This document shows, one piece after another, positions 49,622 through 60,430 of a stretch of DNA of 64,000 nt. The stretch spans positions 434,001-498,000 of the forward strand of contig QANY01009110.1 of assembly GCA_003255025.1 (NCBI GenBank), written 5' to 3'. Both the position numbers and the translations under genes were made by a program. The number at the start of each line of letters is the position of its first letter. The stretch's first letter is position 1. The stretch is from Datisca glomerata (lineage: Eukaryota; Streptophyta; Magnoliopsida; Cucurbitales; Datiscaceae). The notes under the pieces were generated by a model, which was not told the origin of the DNA, ran no database searches, and worked only from the letters and a program-made list of their open reading frames with translations.

Positions 49622-50110
49622 TTGGAGGAAGGGACCCAGAAGATGACCGACATTGGCGCCTGTCTTGAGGAAAATGAGAAGAGGAAGTTGGTGAAATTTT
49701 TGAAGGAAAATGGAGATGTATTTGCAGCAACGGCACATGTGTTGATGGATTCGCCCGTTAAAATCCTTCTGAACTCAACATACGCTAACGGGAGAATAGA
49801 AAAGTGGTCAATTGAGCTGAGCTAGTATGACATCAGTTACGAACCCCAGACTTCAATAAATAGGCAAGTATTAGTAGAGTTTGTGGCAGACTTCACTGAA
49901 GGGAGCGTAAAAAAGGAACCCCATCAAATGGAGAAAGAAGGAAAATGAAAACCCTTTGTTGATGGTGCATGAAATAATAGGGGAGCAGGGGCGGGAGTAG
50001 TAATACACAAACACCTTTTCGGGAAACATTTGAGCACTCCATCTCCTTCAGATTCAATGCTTCAAATAATGAAGAAGAATATGAAGAATTGATTGCGGGG
50101 GTATCTTTGT
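49622..50110 (+). pseudogene. Gypsy RT/RNase H region with RT core deleted
   Basis: The frame runs from the spacer before RT (KFLKENGDVFAATAHVLM) straight into the connection just before RNase H (GRIEKWSIELS, YDISYEPQTSINRQVLVEFV). The whole polymerase palm, including the YXDD box, is missing. The RNase H start is visible as KPFVDGA followed by a stop and NNRGAGAGVVIH. The element therefore cannot replicate itself. Confidence 0.72.
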
Positions 50111-50499
50111 TGCGGGAAGTTGAGGTAACGATGTAAAAATATTTTATGATTTCATGCTAATTGTGAAACAGGTCACGGGGGAATACATAACCAAATATGA
50201 ACAAATGATGAACTACTTACAACGAGCAAAAGATCTCGTCGGTATGCTAAAAAATTAGGAAACGAGCACGCAGATGCATTGGCGAATCTGGGATCTTCAC
50301 TACACTTCCCCTACAAAAGGAATGTCCCCGTGGAAATTTTGAAGGAGCCAAGCATCTCGCTCCCTGGAATAACGTGGCTGATTTATAAGTTGAACAGGAA
50401 CTCAGTTGGCAGGACGACATAATCTGCTTCCTTGAAGAAGGAACACTTCTTAAAGACAAACTACTTACGCAGAAGGTGCAACAAGGGGAACCAGTTACA

Positions 50500-51540
50500 C
50501 GATGATTAATGAGATATTATATAAGAAAATGTTTACAGGATCGTACATGGAGTGTCTACGAGAAAAGGAGGCCCAGTATATGTTAGCAAAAATTCATGAG
50601 GGCATATGTCGAAACCATACTGGGGGCAGATCACTAACCCATTAAGTCATGAATGAAGGATACTACTGGCCCTGAATGCATCAAGATGCCAAACAATATG
50701 CGAAAAGGTATGACAAATGTCAGCGTTTTCACCCGTAATAAAAATGGCCCTTGGAGATCTCAAAATCATGGCTTGTCCTTGGCCATTCATGTATTGGGCC
50801 CTAGACATTGTTGGACCACTCCCTATAGCACCTGTTCAAAAGTATTTTTTATTGGTAGCAACAGACTATTTTAGTAAGTGGATTGAGGCTGAAGCCTTTA
50901 CAGAATTTGTGAGGGGGGAGTGATGAAGTTCCTATGGAAAAACTTGGTGTGCAGGTACGAAATCCCCCAGATCTTAGTATTTGACAACGAACTTCAATTC
51001 ACCAGAAAGTTAGTAAGAACATTTTGTGAAGATCAAAAAATCACAAATTGCTTCTCCATGCCTTACTACCTACAGGGTAACGGGCAAGTAGAAAGATCAA
51101 ACCGGGTCATACTTGATAACTTGAAGAAACGACTGGATTCCGCTAAAGAGAAATGGGTGGAAGAGCTACCCTCAGTTTTGTGGGCATACAGAACAACTCC
51201 TAGAGAGACAACGAGCAAAACCCCATTCACACTAGCATATGGTGCAGAAGCAGTCGTTCTCATGAAAATTGGAAGCTCCACCATAAGATCCGAGCTAAAT
51301 GAACAACAGAATGAAGAGCTCCTAAGGAACAACCTTGATGAACTAGAAGAAAGACGGGAAGCAATCCTGATCAGAATGACCCATTACAATAAAAAAAGGA
51401 GATCTAATTTATGGAAGAAAGTAAGGAAGCGGGAATTCCAGACCGGAGATCTAGTTCTCAGAAAAATCTTCCAGACGAAAGGGAAACTCGAGCCAACATG
51501 GGAAGGACCATAAGTCATCAATAAAATAAGAGGAAGCAGC
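50500..51540 (+). pseudogene. Gypsy integrase, degenerate
   Basis: The HHCC zinc region is recognisable near 50590-50730 (HEGICRNHTGG, then YDKCQRF). The catalytic core follows: FMYWALDIVGPLPIAPVQKY (first Asp), PQILVFDNELQFTRKLVRTF (second Asp, in a DNELQF variant of DNGTQF) and YLQGNGQVERSNRVILDNLK (Glu). Then comes the conserved WVEELPSVLWAYRTTPRETT. Frameshifts lie near 50640-50930. The frame 50920-51513 is the best-preserved stretch of the element. Confidence 0.83.
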
Positions 51541-51737
51541 TATTACCACCTAAAAATGGAAGAAGGAATGGAATTGCAGAAACCATGGAATGAAAAATTC
51601 AACGAAAGAAATATTTTGTATAAGCAATGTAAAAACTCATTATAGTGAAACACCTTTCCCGTGGGTTTTTTCCCGTAAGGGTTTTCCACATAAAAATATT
51701 GGTGCCAATATTCTTTCCTTAGCTGAATCATTACTAC

Positions 51738-51970
51738 ATTGAAATAAGGGCCTAAAGTTTCTTGGGAGGGGCAGATCATAAGTCCTACTGTTGAAAGGAA
51801 TTAAGGGCATAAAAAGTCATTGGGAGGGGCAGTTCATAAGTCCTACTCCTAAAAGGAATTAAAGGCATACAAAGTCCTTTAGAGGGGCAGTTCATAAGTC
51901 CTACTCCTAGAAAAAACTAGGGGCATGAAAAGTTCTTGAGAAGGGCATCTCATAAGTTCTACTCTCAAAA
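51738..51970. repeat. 58-bp tandem repeat downstream of the gypsy integrase
   Basis: Four units marked by GGGGCAGTTCATAAGTCCTA-like sequence at 51768, 51826, 51884 and 51942, spacing exactly 58 each time. Untranslated region arrays of this sort are common in Tat-lineage elements. Confidence 0.88.
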
Positions 51971-52497
51971 GAAAAAATAACTAAAATAGGAAAAACTATG
52001 AAAATAGATGACTCAAACAGGCCCGCTTCATCACAACATAAATAAAGAAATAGCAACAAATGAAAGAACGGGCCCATTACATCATAAACAGGGAAGGGAG
52101 ATGCAGCCTCAACGGATGGAAAATAGAAACAGGCACGAAGAAAACGAGTAACCAGGAAAACCCTTTATCCATTCTAAAGTGATCTTTTACTTCTCAAAAT
52201 TTTTGTTGTGTTCGAGAAATGGAAATTTTCCAAAGAAAATGAGATCTTCAAGAAAAGGAAATCCCCGTTAAAAAGAAAATTCTTTCTAGAGAATTTTGTC
52301 AAGTGTTAGAGAACAAAAGAAGTTTTCTTAGGAGGAAATTTTGCTAAGTGTTACCTCTTAGAAACAAGTTTATCACTACTAGGAAAGATAAGTAAACACT
52401 TAATACAAAAATATCACTTCAAGGGAACATGGCATATTACAAAGTAAAAAGAAGTGCAAAGTACAAGGAAAAAATTACAAGAAAACAAAGGAAAGAA

Positions 52498-54180
52498 CTA
52501 AGTCTCCACCTCCCATTCGGGAGCGATGTCAGCTGGCACTTCAGAAGTGGTAACGGGAATAACCTCGAAAGATGGGTCAGCAATTGAAGTGTGAAGCTCA
52601 GCCTTATGGTCAACGTGCTTGTCAGGAAGCGAGAAAAACAACATGCAGTGAGGCTTGTCGGCCTTGTCATCACGGTAGCCCACTGTGTAAGGCATCATCT
52701 CGTACTCATCGACCATGGCCTGATACCCAACCTCGAGTCCAACCTTCTGTTCGCGTGACTTAGCCAAAGCCTCATCGGCCTTAGCCAACTTTGCCTCGAT
52801 GATGGTCGAGTTCTCCCCGCTTACCTCAACAATCTTCTCTGCTTCCCTCAAGGACTCCTCAAGCTTTGCCCGTTTAGCCGCGACAACGTCAAGCTCGAAA
52901 GTCAAACGAGCAACAACCCGTTGAAGATCAGTTTCCACCTTCTTGAGGTCATCTCATTCTACGACAACAAAGCCATGAGCCTTGGTAGCTCTTCCAACCA
53001 GCCATCTCTTCTTCAGCGGAGTGAATATCTTCCTGAAGCCCGTTGTGATAGGTCACGACCTGTTCAAAAAGTGTGAGTAAACAAATTTGTAAGAAAGTTA
53101 CGTATAAAAACTAAAGATGTAAAAAGACAAAAGGAAACAGAAGTAACTGCATCAAAGTATGGCTCAGGCTAATGACCTTATCATAGACGGACATCTGGCG
53201 AAGTGTAGGAGTGTGCACGTCAGACATGATCCCCTTCACGACCATGTGTGAAGAACGAGGTCCTTCAAGAAGCTGATATTGGTGGGAATCGGTGGAGCCG
53301 CGGGGTATCATCGCCACCTTTAAACGTCCGTCTCCTCAGATAGACATTGGGAACCAGAGGAAGGAGGGGTTGACGTACTGGCAGGTGGGGGAGGGGGTGT
53401 GAAAGTCCTCCCCTGAACAGGAGAAGCCTCAGTAACGCTGACGGGAAATCGGTCGTGACAGAAGAGAGGATAACATTAGAAACGGGAAGGGGGTGACATC
53501 ACCTAATACTCCACATGACGAACTTCCAGCCCCCATTTTCCAGAGTTTGTTCTCACCAGGTGTCCCCCCCAAGTTGCTTCGCAAACGCTTTGACATTTTG
53601 AGCTCTTCCCGGGCAAAGCGGAGCAGGGATTCCTCCTCAGCCTCTTTTTACCTCGCTTCCCGTTCTCTCTCCTCCTCATCATCTTCCTCCCGTTCAGATT
53701 CTAAAGTGTCAGAGGAACTAGACGATTCAGCACGACGGAGGAAGTGAATAGAAATGGGAATAACCTGATGGATGTCCTGAACTGATGACGAGGGAATGAC
53801 GCTCTCTACTTTAGGAACCGGGGCAACAACAATCTCAACCTCCCTCCTTAGATCAAGAAAATCCTTCTAATCCCTTTTTGGGCAACTGTAGGGAGCACTG
53901 AGTCATGCAGCTACATCTTTCAAAGTAAAAAACCTCTTGTTTAGTTTTTATCTCCACAAAACAAAAAGAACAAACAAGTTATCAATATTTAAAAACAAAA
54001 GCAACAACAAAAAAGCAAAGTGAAGTAAAAGCGGAAAAGGAAAGAAGGAAGGGGAGATCCAGCCACTTACTGAATTCTCACCAAATCTGGGAAATGACCT
54101 TGCAGCCTTCCCGCCTATAAGGAGAGTACCCTCCTCCAACCTCTATCCCTGCTGGGGAGGTCAGTAATTAGCACTCCCCA
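52498..54180 (-). pseudogene. Opposite-strand coiled-coil ORF of a retroelement
   Basis: The minus-strand frame 52938-52498 encodes a charged helical segment (VVAAKRAKLEESLREAEKIV, LAKADEALAKSREQK) and a Glu/Pro-rich tail ending EVPADIAPEWEVET. Upstream on the same strand are fragments of an acidic Ser/Glu/Arg-rich region (about 53760-53620, SSSSDTLESEREEDDEEERE) and of an N-terminal part (about 54150-54075, GGKAARSFPRFG). Stops and frameshifts or possible introns separate them. Either this is the antisense ORF known between pol and the 3' LTR of some Tat elements, or it is the gag-like ORF of a second element in minus orientation. The latter is favoured by TTTGGCGCC just upstream. Confidence 0.5.
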
Positions 54181-54196
54181 TTTCTTACTCGCACGG

Positions 54197-54205
54197 GGCG
54201 CCAAA
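54197..54205 (-). other. Primer-binding-like motif on the minus strand
   Basis: TTTGGCGCC on the minus strand, the same motif type as the primer-binding region of Tat-like elements, directly upstream of the minus-strand coiled-coil ORF. A convincing minus-strand LTR end (CA) is not visible next to it. Confidence 0.35.
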
Positions 54206-55496
54206 TAATAGGAGGTTCCATGCTAATTTACTATGTATACAACATGGATCTCATCTACACTTATATTCAAATTGTGCCTCCCATTTAGGGCTTCAATCCC
54301 TAAGAGAACCCTGTAAGTGCTATGGGTGTATTGGGAAGGGGTAAGTTTGAAGGTACTAAAGAACTCTTGAAATAAATTAGAGAGGGGAAGTTTTAACCCT
54401 AAGGCTATTTACATGGGGGCTAGAGAAATCTAGTATGAGGGATTGCATGGAAAAGACTTGGGGATTCCTTCCCCGAAGCAACGGATTACATCTGGCGGGA
54501 AGGCGTCTCGATGAAGGGCTAGAAAACGATTAAATTCATCCCTATTTCTAACTGAAATATTTTCCTTTACTGCGTCTCAGTTTATCCTTCTTCAATTTTC
54601 TGATTTGTATCATTCTGAAACGATTGAATTGTTTTAAAGATATTGTTTTGGTGAGGATCTACTTTGAAGTCTTGCTTCGATTGTCTTGTAATACAGTAAC
54701 GATTTGATTATCTTGTAATTTTGCTAAAAATAAAATGCTACAAGTGTTGCAATCGAACCGAATCGTAAGTCACGGTTAAGTTCAGTTCGGTATGTAGCCG
54801 AACTGAAAGTTTCGATTCAATTCAATTTTTTTTTTCTAAAAGATCAACCAAACCGAATCGTGAACACCTTTAATGTTATCGACATGAGACAGAGAGCCTC
54901 TAATGGTGTTATCGATATGATAACCTGGTGAACATTAATTAAAATATTAAATTTATAAGTTATTGCTTGAAAAAATAAAAAAAATGACATTTTCAGACTT
55001 TCTTGAAGCCTTCGGCCATATTCCCCTCTCATTTATTTATTTTTAAAATAGAAATTTCGATTTATTTCATTATTTATTTATTTCATGTCAAAAAAGAAAA
55101 TAGAAGTTTGAACACCTAAACTGTTTAATGAAATGTTGTATATTTCATAGAGAAAATAAAATTACCCCTTATTAGATATGACCTAACATTCTGACGTTAA
55201 GATTATCATCTATTAAATTGCTATTTAACAAAATATTTTAGCTATACTATGATAAAAAAAAATGTAAAGAATAATTTTTATAAAATAAGAGACATCGTCT
55301 TCATTATAGAATGATGTTAAATTTCTTGTTAAAAGGAATCAAGCTTCATAACTTATCTTTTTAAGGTATGTTTATGATTTTTTTGTAGGTTCTTTATGAT
55401 CAAGGTCTATTTATGAAAGCTCTGAATATTTGTTCTTCGTTTATTTTTATGATGTTTGTAACAGACATTCTTTTAGGTTCTGTTATTTTTTTATAA
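54206..55496. other. AT-rich spacer with a decayed hAT-like MITE
   Basis: No gene seen. At about 54739-54870 there are 'aatcgaaccgaatcg' and 'aaccgaatcgtgaacacc' motifs in inverted order, resembling degenerate hAT ends as at 22599, but boundaries and target duplication could not be fixed. Confidence 0.4.
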
Positions 55497-55506
55497 GAAG
55501 AGAGAG

Positions 55507-55538
<32 letters not shown>

Positions 55539-56187
55539 GGAAATGAGAGAGAATGTAGGAGAGAGTGAGAGAGAATGAGAGAGAGAGAGATCAAGAGAGA
55601 TAGAGAGAGCGAGTCAGAGAAAGGGAGAGTGAGAGAAAGAGAGAGAGAGTGTGTGTGTGTGAGAGAAAGAGAGTGACAGAGAGAGGGAGAGAGGAGAGAG
55701 AGGGGAGAGAGAGCGAGAGAGAGAGAGAGGGAGGGAGACAGAAAGAGGGAGAGGGAGAGAGAGCGAGTGAGTGAGAGAACGAGAGAGAGAGAGTGGGAGA
55801 GAGAGAAAGAGCGAGTGAGTGAGAGAACGAGAGAGAGCAAGAGAGTGAGAGAAAGTTAAAGTGAGATAGAGATAAAGTGAGATAGAGATAGAGAGAGAGT
55901 GTGTGAGAGGGGGGACGGAGAAGGAGAGAGAGAGAAAGGGAGAGTGAGAGAGAGAGAGAGTAAAGAGAGAGGGAGAGAGAGATAGAGAGAGGGAGAGCAA
56001 GAGAGAGGGAGAGGGAGAGCAAGAGAGAGAGATAGAGGGAGAGATAAGGAGAGAGAAAGGGAGGGAGGGAGAGTGATAGAGAGATATAGAGATAGATAGA
56101 GAGAGAGAGAGCGAGAGAGAGAGAGAGAGAGCAAAAGTGAGAGATATAGAGAGAGAGTGGAAAAGAGAGAGGGGGGGGAGAGATAGA
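55497..56187. repeat. GA-rich purine array 1, about 0.7 kb
   Basis: The + strand is almost entirely A and G, as imperfect (GA)n with (GT)n patches at about 55511-55534 and 55650-55660. Variant motifs such as gagcgagtgagtgagagaacg are duplicated locally (about 55760 and 55808). Minus-strand open frames of Ser/Leu are by-products of the dinucleotide repeat. Confidence 0.95.
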
Positions 56188-56522
56188 AATTTATAGCATG
56201 TTTAGTTTGGTGAAATCAGAATTCCTAGATCGTTTGTCTAATCAAATTTGAATTATTTATCTTTATAAAAAATTAATCATTTTAAAAAAAATAGAATTTT
56301 AGTTTAATTAAAACTTCCAATTTTTGATATTCTCAATTAGAATTAAAATCTAGTTGATTCTATCAATCATGTGGATGATACTCTATTTTCATAGAAATTT
56401 ATTACTTAACAACGATAGTGCGCACTGGCACTCTAGAAAAATCATAACTCTCTCTCTCTCTCTCTCTCTCCTTATCTCTCCCTCTCTTCGATTTAATCTC
56501 TCTCCTCATCTCTGACTGTCTG

Positions 56523-57446
56523 TGTAAGATCCGACTTTTATGGTTAGTATATTGGCTAATTATTATTTTTAGAATGATTAAATATTTTCTTAGTATAGCT
56601 CTCATTATGATCATAGTTGATCTATTTATTCGATTATAATATACACATTCTATTGTATATTTTACATCATTGTTCTGCTATTAAATTAAAAACTATGATC
56701 AGTTTAATGATATTTAGCTTACGTTATAAATTAGTGTGTAGATTATCCAAATTCTATTAACAAAATTTGTTAACTCATATTTTCAAATTAGATTTCTATT
56801 AAAACTACTACTCTAGCAATAATATCAATAGTGTTAATTTTTCTATTAAAACTACTACTCTAACAATACTATTGATTTCTATTAAATAAATAGTATTAAC
56901 TTAATTACACTATAACAAACGTGGGTTTTCAATTCCCCATTTTGCTTTTGAAAGGAAGTGGTTATCTTTTCCCCCACTTATTGCGTTTTTAGCTCCTTAA
57001 TCCCTTACTTTCAGCATCCACAAAGCCATTTCCTCTTTGAAAATTGTTCTAAAAAAATTTCTTCCTTCTTCGCTACCCCTACTCTTCCCCATCTTTGCCT
57101 CCTCTTTGTCATCCTTCACGTCGCTGTCATTTGTCTATGTGGTGAGTGTTTTAGCACTTTGTTTCTTGTCTTCCTCTATGCTCGTCTCCATATCTCATTT
57201 CTAGCTCTTTTATTTTCTCTTCTTTTTCACTTAAATTGAAATTTCTATCATCTCCTCTTATCTCTATTCTGCTGCCTCCCATTTCTCTAGTAAGCTATCT
57301 CACCCTCTGCTCTTTTTTTCTGTTTCCTTTTCTTGAATTCCCATTACTGCCTCTGTTTTGTTCTCTCTATCATGCTCTTTATTCTCTGCTTCCCTGTAGT
57401 TCTCTCAGTCTCTCTCATTAGTCGCTCAATTTCCAAAATTCTCTAG
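56523..57446 (+). mobile_element. 5' fragment of the LTR family at 39862
   Basis: Starts TGTAAGATCCGACTTTTATG and stays clearly alignable to 39862-40640 (for example ATAATATACACATTCTATT and AACAAAATTTGTTAACTCAT) until 'ctctaggt' at about 57446. It contains a segment of about 200 bp (about 57140-57340) absent from the other copy. The last half of the LTR is missing. It lies between the two GA arrays. Confidence 0.75.
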
Positions 57447-58137
57447 GTAAAATTTTCTCTACTCCGTTCTTGTGCTTGATCTCTCTTTCTCCTGTTATCA
57501 CCTAGCTGAACAATGGGTATTTTAAAACCACTTTGTTAAAGGGTTTCAAATAAGAATTAAAATGAATTGGTTCAATGGATTCTTAAATTTATATTTCTTA
57601 ATGCCAACTTTTTATTCAAAACCTTCAAATTTTGATACTGTAATTTTTAAGACTTCTAGTTTACATTTCGCTTTATGTATGTATTTAATTCAAGGTTTGA
57701 GTTGGTGTTAGTGGATTTGTACGTGGCTCTTAGTACTTCATCCCTATAGTGTATGTGGAATCAAATCTATGGTTGGAATTCATACACATATAGAATTGTA
57801 TCAGCTTAATGTCATATGATATAGAGTTAAAAAATATGGTTACTGTTTTATGTATATAAAATTAATCGTTGTTGTATTTTTCAGATGAAAATTTTGATAG
57901 TACAGATAAAATGATTTTTGTTTACTAATAAGTTATTAATAAAAATTATGAAAATATTATCAAATATCATATAAGACATTAATCTTGCTCTTATAAAAAT
58001 TTCGGAATTTAAAAAAAATATTTGCACGGTGAAAACAATATTTTAAATCTTCTTCAGAAACCTGAATATTAAGGGCAAACAACTTCATCTTCATGAATCT
58101 CAAACAATCAATGTTTATTGAACTATTAACAACACGT
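57447..58137. other. AT-rich spacer between LTR fragment and GA array
   Basis: Could be diverged LTR sequence, but I cannot align it by eye to the other copy. No gene seen. Confidence 0.4.
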
Positions 58138-58710
58138 GAGATAGAGAGAGGGAGAGAGAGTGAGAGAGAGAAAGGGAGAGAGAGGGGGAGAGAGAGACAT
58201 AACTAGAGAGAAAGAGGAGAGAGAGAGAGAGGGAGAGACAGGTATAAAGAGCGAGAAAGAATGAGGGAGAGAGAGTGAGAGAGAGGGGGATAAAGAGAAA
58301 GAGGGATAAAGAGATAGAGGGATAGAGAGAGAGAGAGAGAACAAGAAAGAGAGGGAGAGTGAGAGAATTTGTGGGACAAAGAGATAAAGATAGAGGCAGA
58401 GAAAGATGGGGTCAGAGAGAGAGAGAGGTAATGAGAGAGAGAGTGTGTGTGTGTGTGTGAGAGAGAGTGTGTGTGACAGAGAGAGAGAGAGAACAAGAGA
58501 AAGACAGAGACAAAACGAGAGAAGGAGAGAGAGAGAGGTAGAAAGAGGGAGAGAGAGACATAGAGGGGGGAGAGAAAGAGAGAGAGAGAGTGCGAGAGAG
58601 AAGAGAGAGGGAAAGGAGAGAGAATGTAGGAGAGAGATCGAGTGAGCGAGAGAGAGTAAGAAAGAGTAAGAGAGGGAGAGATAGAGAATGAGAGAGAGTG
58701 AGGAGCGAGA

Positions 58711-58751
<41 letters not shown>

Positions 58752-60074
58752 GGAGAGAGGGAGAGAGGGAGAGAGCGAGAAAGAGAGGGAGAGAGTGAGA
58801 GAGAGAGAAAGAGAGGAGGGATAGGGAGAGAGGGAGAGAGAGAATGGGAAATAGAGAGTGGGAGAATGAGAGTGAGAGAGAGAGGGCGATAGAGAATGAG
58901 GGAGAGAGAGTGAGCGAACGCACGTGAGAGAGAGAGAGAGAGCAAGAAAGTGAGAGAGAGCAAAATAGTGAGAGAGAGAGAGAGCAAGAGATTGAGAGCA
59001 AAATAGTGAGAGAGATAGAGAGAGCGAGAAAGAGAGAGTGAGGGAGAAGGAGAGAGAGAGAGTGTGTGAGATAGATAGTGGGAGAGAATGAGGTAGAGGG
59101 AGTGAGAGAGAGAGAGAGAATAAGAGAGAGGGAGAGAGAGAACAAGAGAGAGAGGGGGAGAGAGAGAGTGAGAGTGGGGGAGAGAGAGAGTGAGAGAGAG
59201 AGAGGGAGAAAAGAGAGAGGGAAAATGAGATAGAGAGAGAAAGAGAGAGAGAGCAAGAGAGAAATAGGGAGGGAGAGGGAGAGAGAGGGGGGAGAGAGAA
59301 ATGAGAGAGGATGTAGGAGAGAGATTGAGAGAGCGAGAGAGAGAGAGGGTGTGAACAAGAGAGAGGGAAAGAGAGAGAGAACAAGAGAGAGGGAGGGAAT
59401 GAGAGAGAATAAGAGAGAGAGAGTGAGAGAGAGGGAAAGAGAAAGAGAGAGAGGGAAGGTGAAGAAGATAGAAAGAGAGAATGAGTGAGAGATAGGGGAA
59501 AGAGGGATATAGGAGAGAGAGAGAGCAAGAGAGAGAGAGAAAGAGAGGGAGAAAGAGAGAGAGCGAGAGAGAAAGAGGGAGGGAGAAGGAGAGAGGCAGA
59601 GGGGGAGAGAGTGTGTGTGGGAAAGAGAGTGTGTGAGATAGCGAGAGAGAATGAGGGACAGGGAGAGTGAGAACGAGAGAGAGAGGGAGAGAGAGTAATA
59701 GAGAGAGTGTGTGAGAGCGAGAGAGCGAGAGATGGGGACATGAGAGAGAGAGAGAGTGAGAGAGAAATAGGGAGGGAGAGGGAGAGGGAGAGAGAGTGGA
59801 AGAGAGAGAGCGGGAGAGAGAGAGAGAGTAAGAGAGTGAGAGAGATGGAAAGAAAAAGTGAGATAGAGAGAAGAAAGAGAGAGGGGGGGGGGAGTGAGAG
59901 TGACAGAGAGAGAGGGGGGGAGTGAGAGTGACAGAGAGAGAGAGGGAATGAGACGGAGAGAGAGAGGGGGGGGCGAGAGAGAATGAGGGAGGGAGAATAA
60001 GTGAGAGAGCGAGAGAGAGAGAATGTGTGTGAGAGTGAGAGAGAGACAAAGAGAGAGAGCGAGACAAAGAGAGA

Positions 60075-60106
<32 letters not shown>

Positions 60107-60430
60107 CAAAGAGAGAGAGAGAGACAAAGAGAGATAGAGAGAGGGGGGAGGGAGAGAGACTAAGAGCGAGAAAGAGTGAAAGAGAGAGTTGCAGAGAGAG
60201 GGAGGGAGAAACAGAGAGAGAGAGGGGAGAGAGAGGGAAATGAGAGAGAATGTAGAAGAGAGAGAACAAGAGAGAGTGAGAGATAGAGAGAGAGATAGAG
60301 AGAGGGGGGAGAGTGAGGGAGAAATAGAGAGAAAGAGAGAGTGAGGAGGAGGGGAATGGCGAGAGAGGGAGAGAGAGTGTGTGGGAGAGAGAGAGTGAGA
60401 GAGTGGGAGAGAGAGAAGGAGTGAGAGATA
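58138..60430. repeat. GA-rich purine array 2, about 2.3 kb
   Basis: Nearly pure purine + strand for 2.3 kb, mostly (GA)n with interruptions (gtgt, gcgcgc at about 58711, caaa, gggg). A longer motif containing 'aatgtaggagagag' recurs at about 58623, 59310 and 60249 and also in array 1 at about 55552, so there is higher-order duplication. Local tandem units include 'agagacaaagagagag' (about 60045-60130) and 'gggggagtgagagtgacag' (about 59888-59935). It carries no real coding information. Confidence 0.95.

Noticed and set aside
55400..56134. Ser/Leu-rich minus-strand frames of 92-146 codons
   Set aside because: Same artefact in the smaller GA array.
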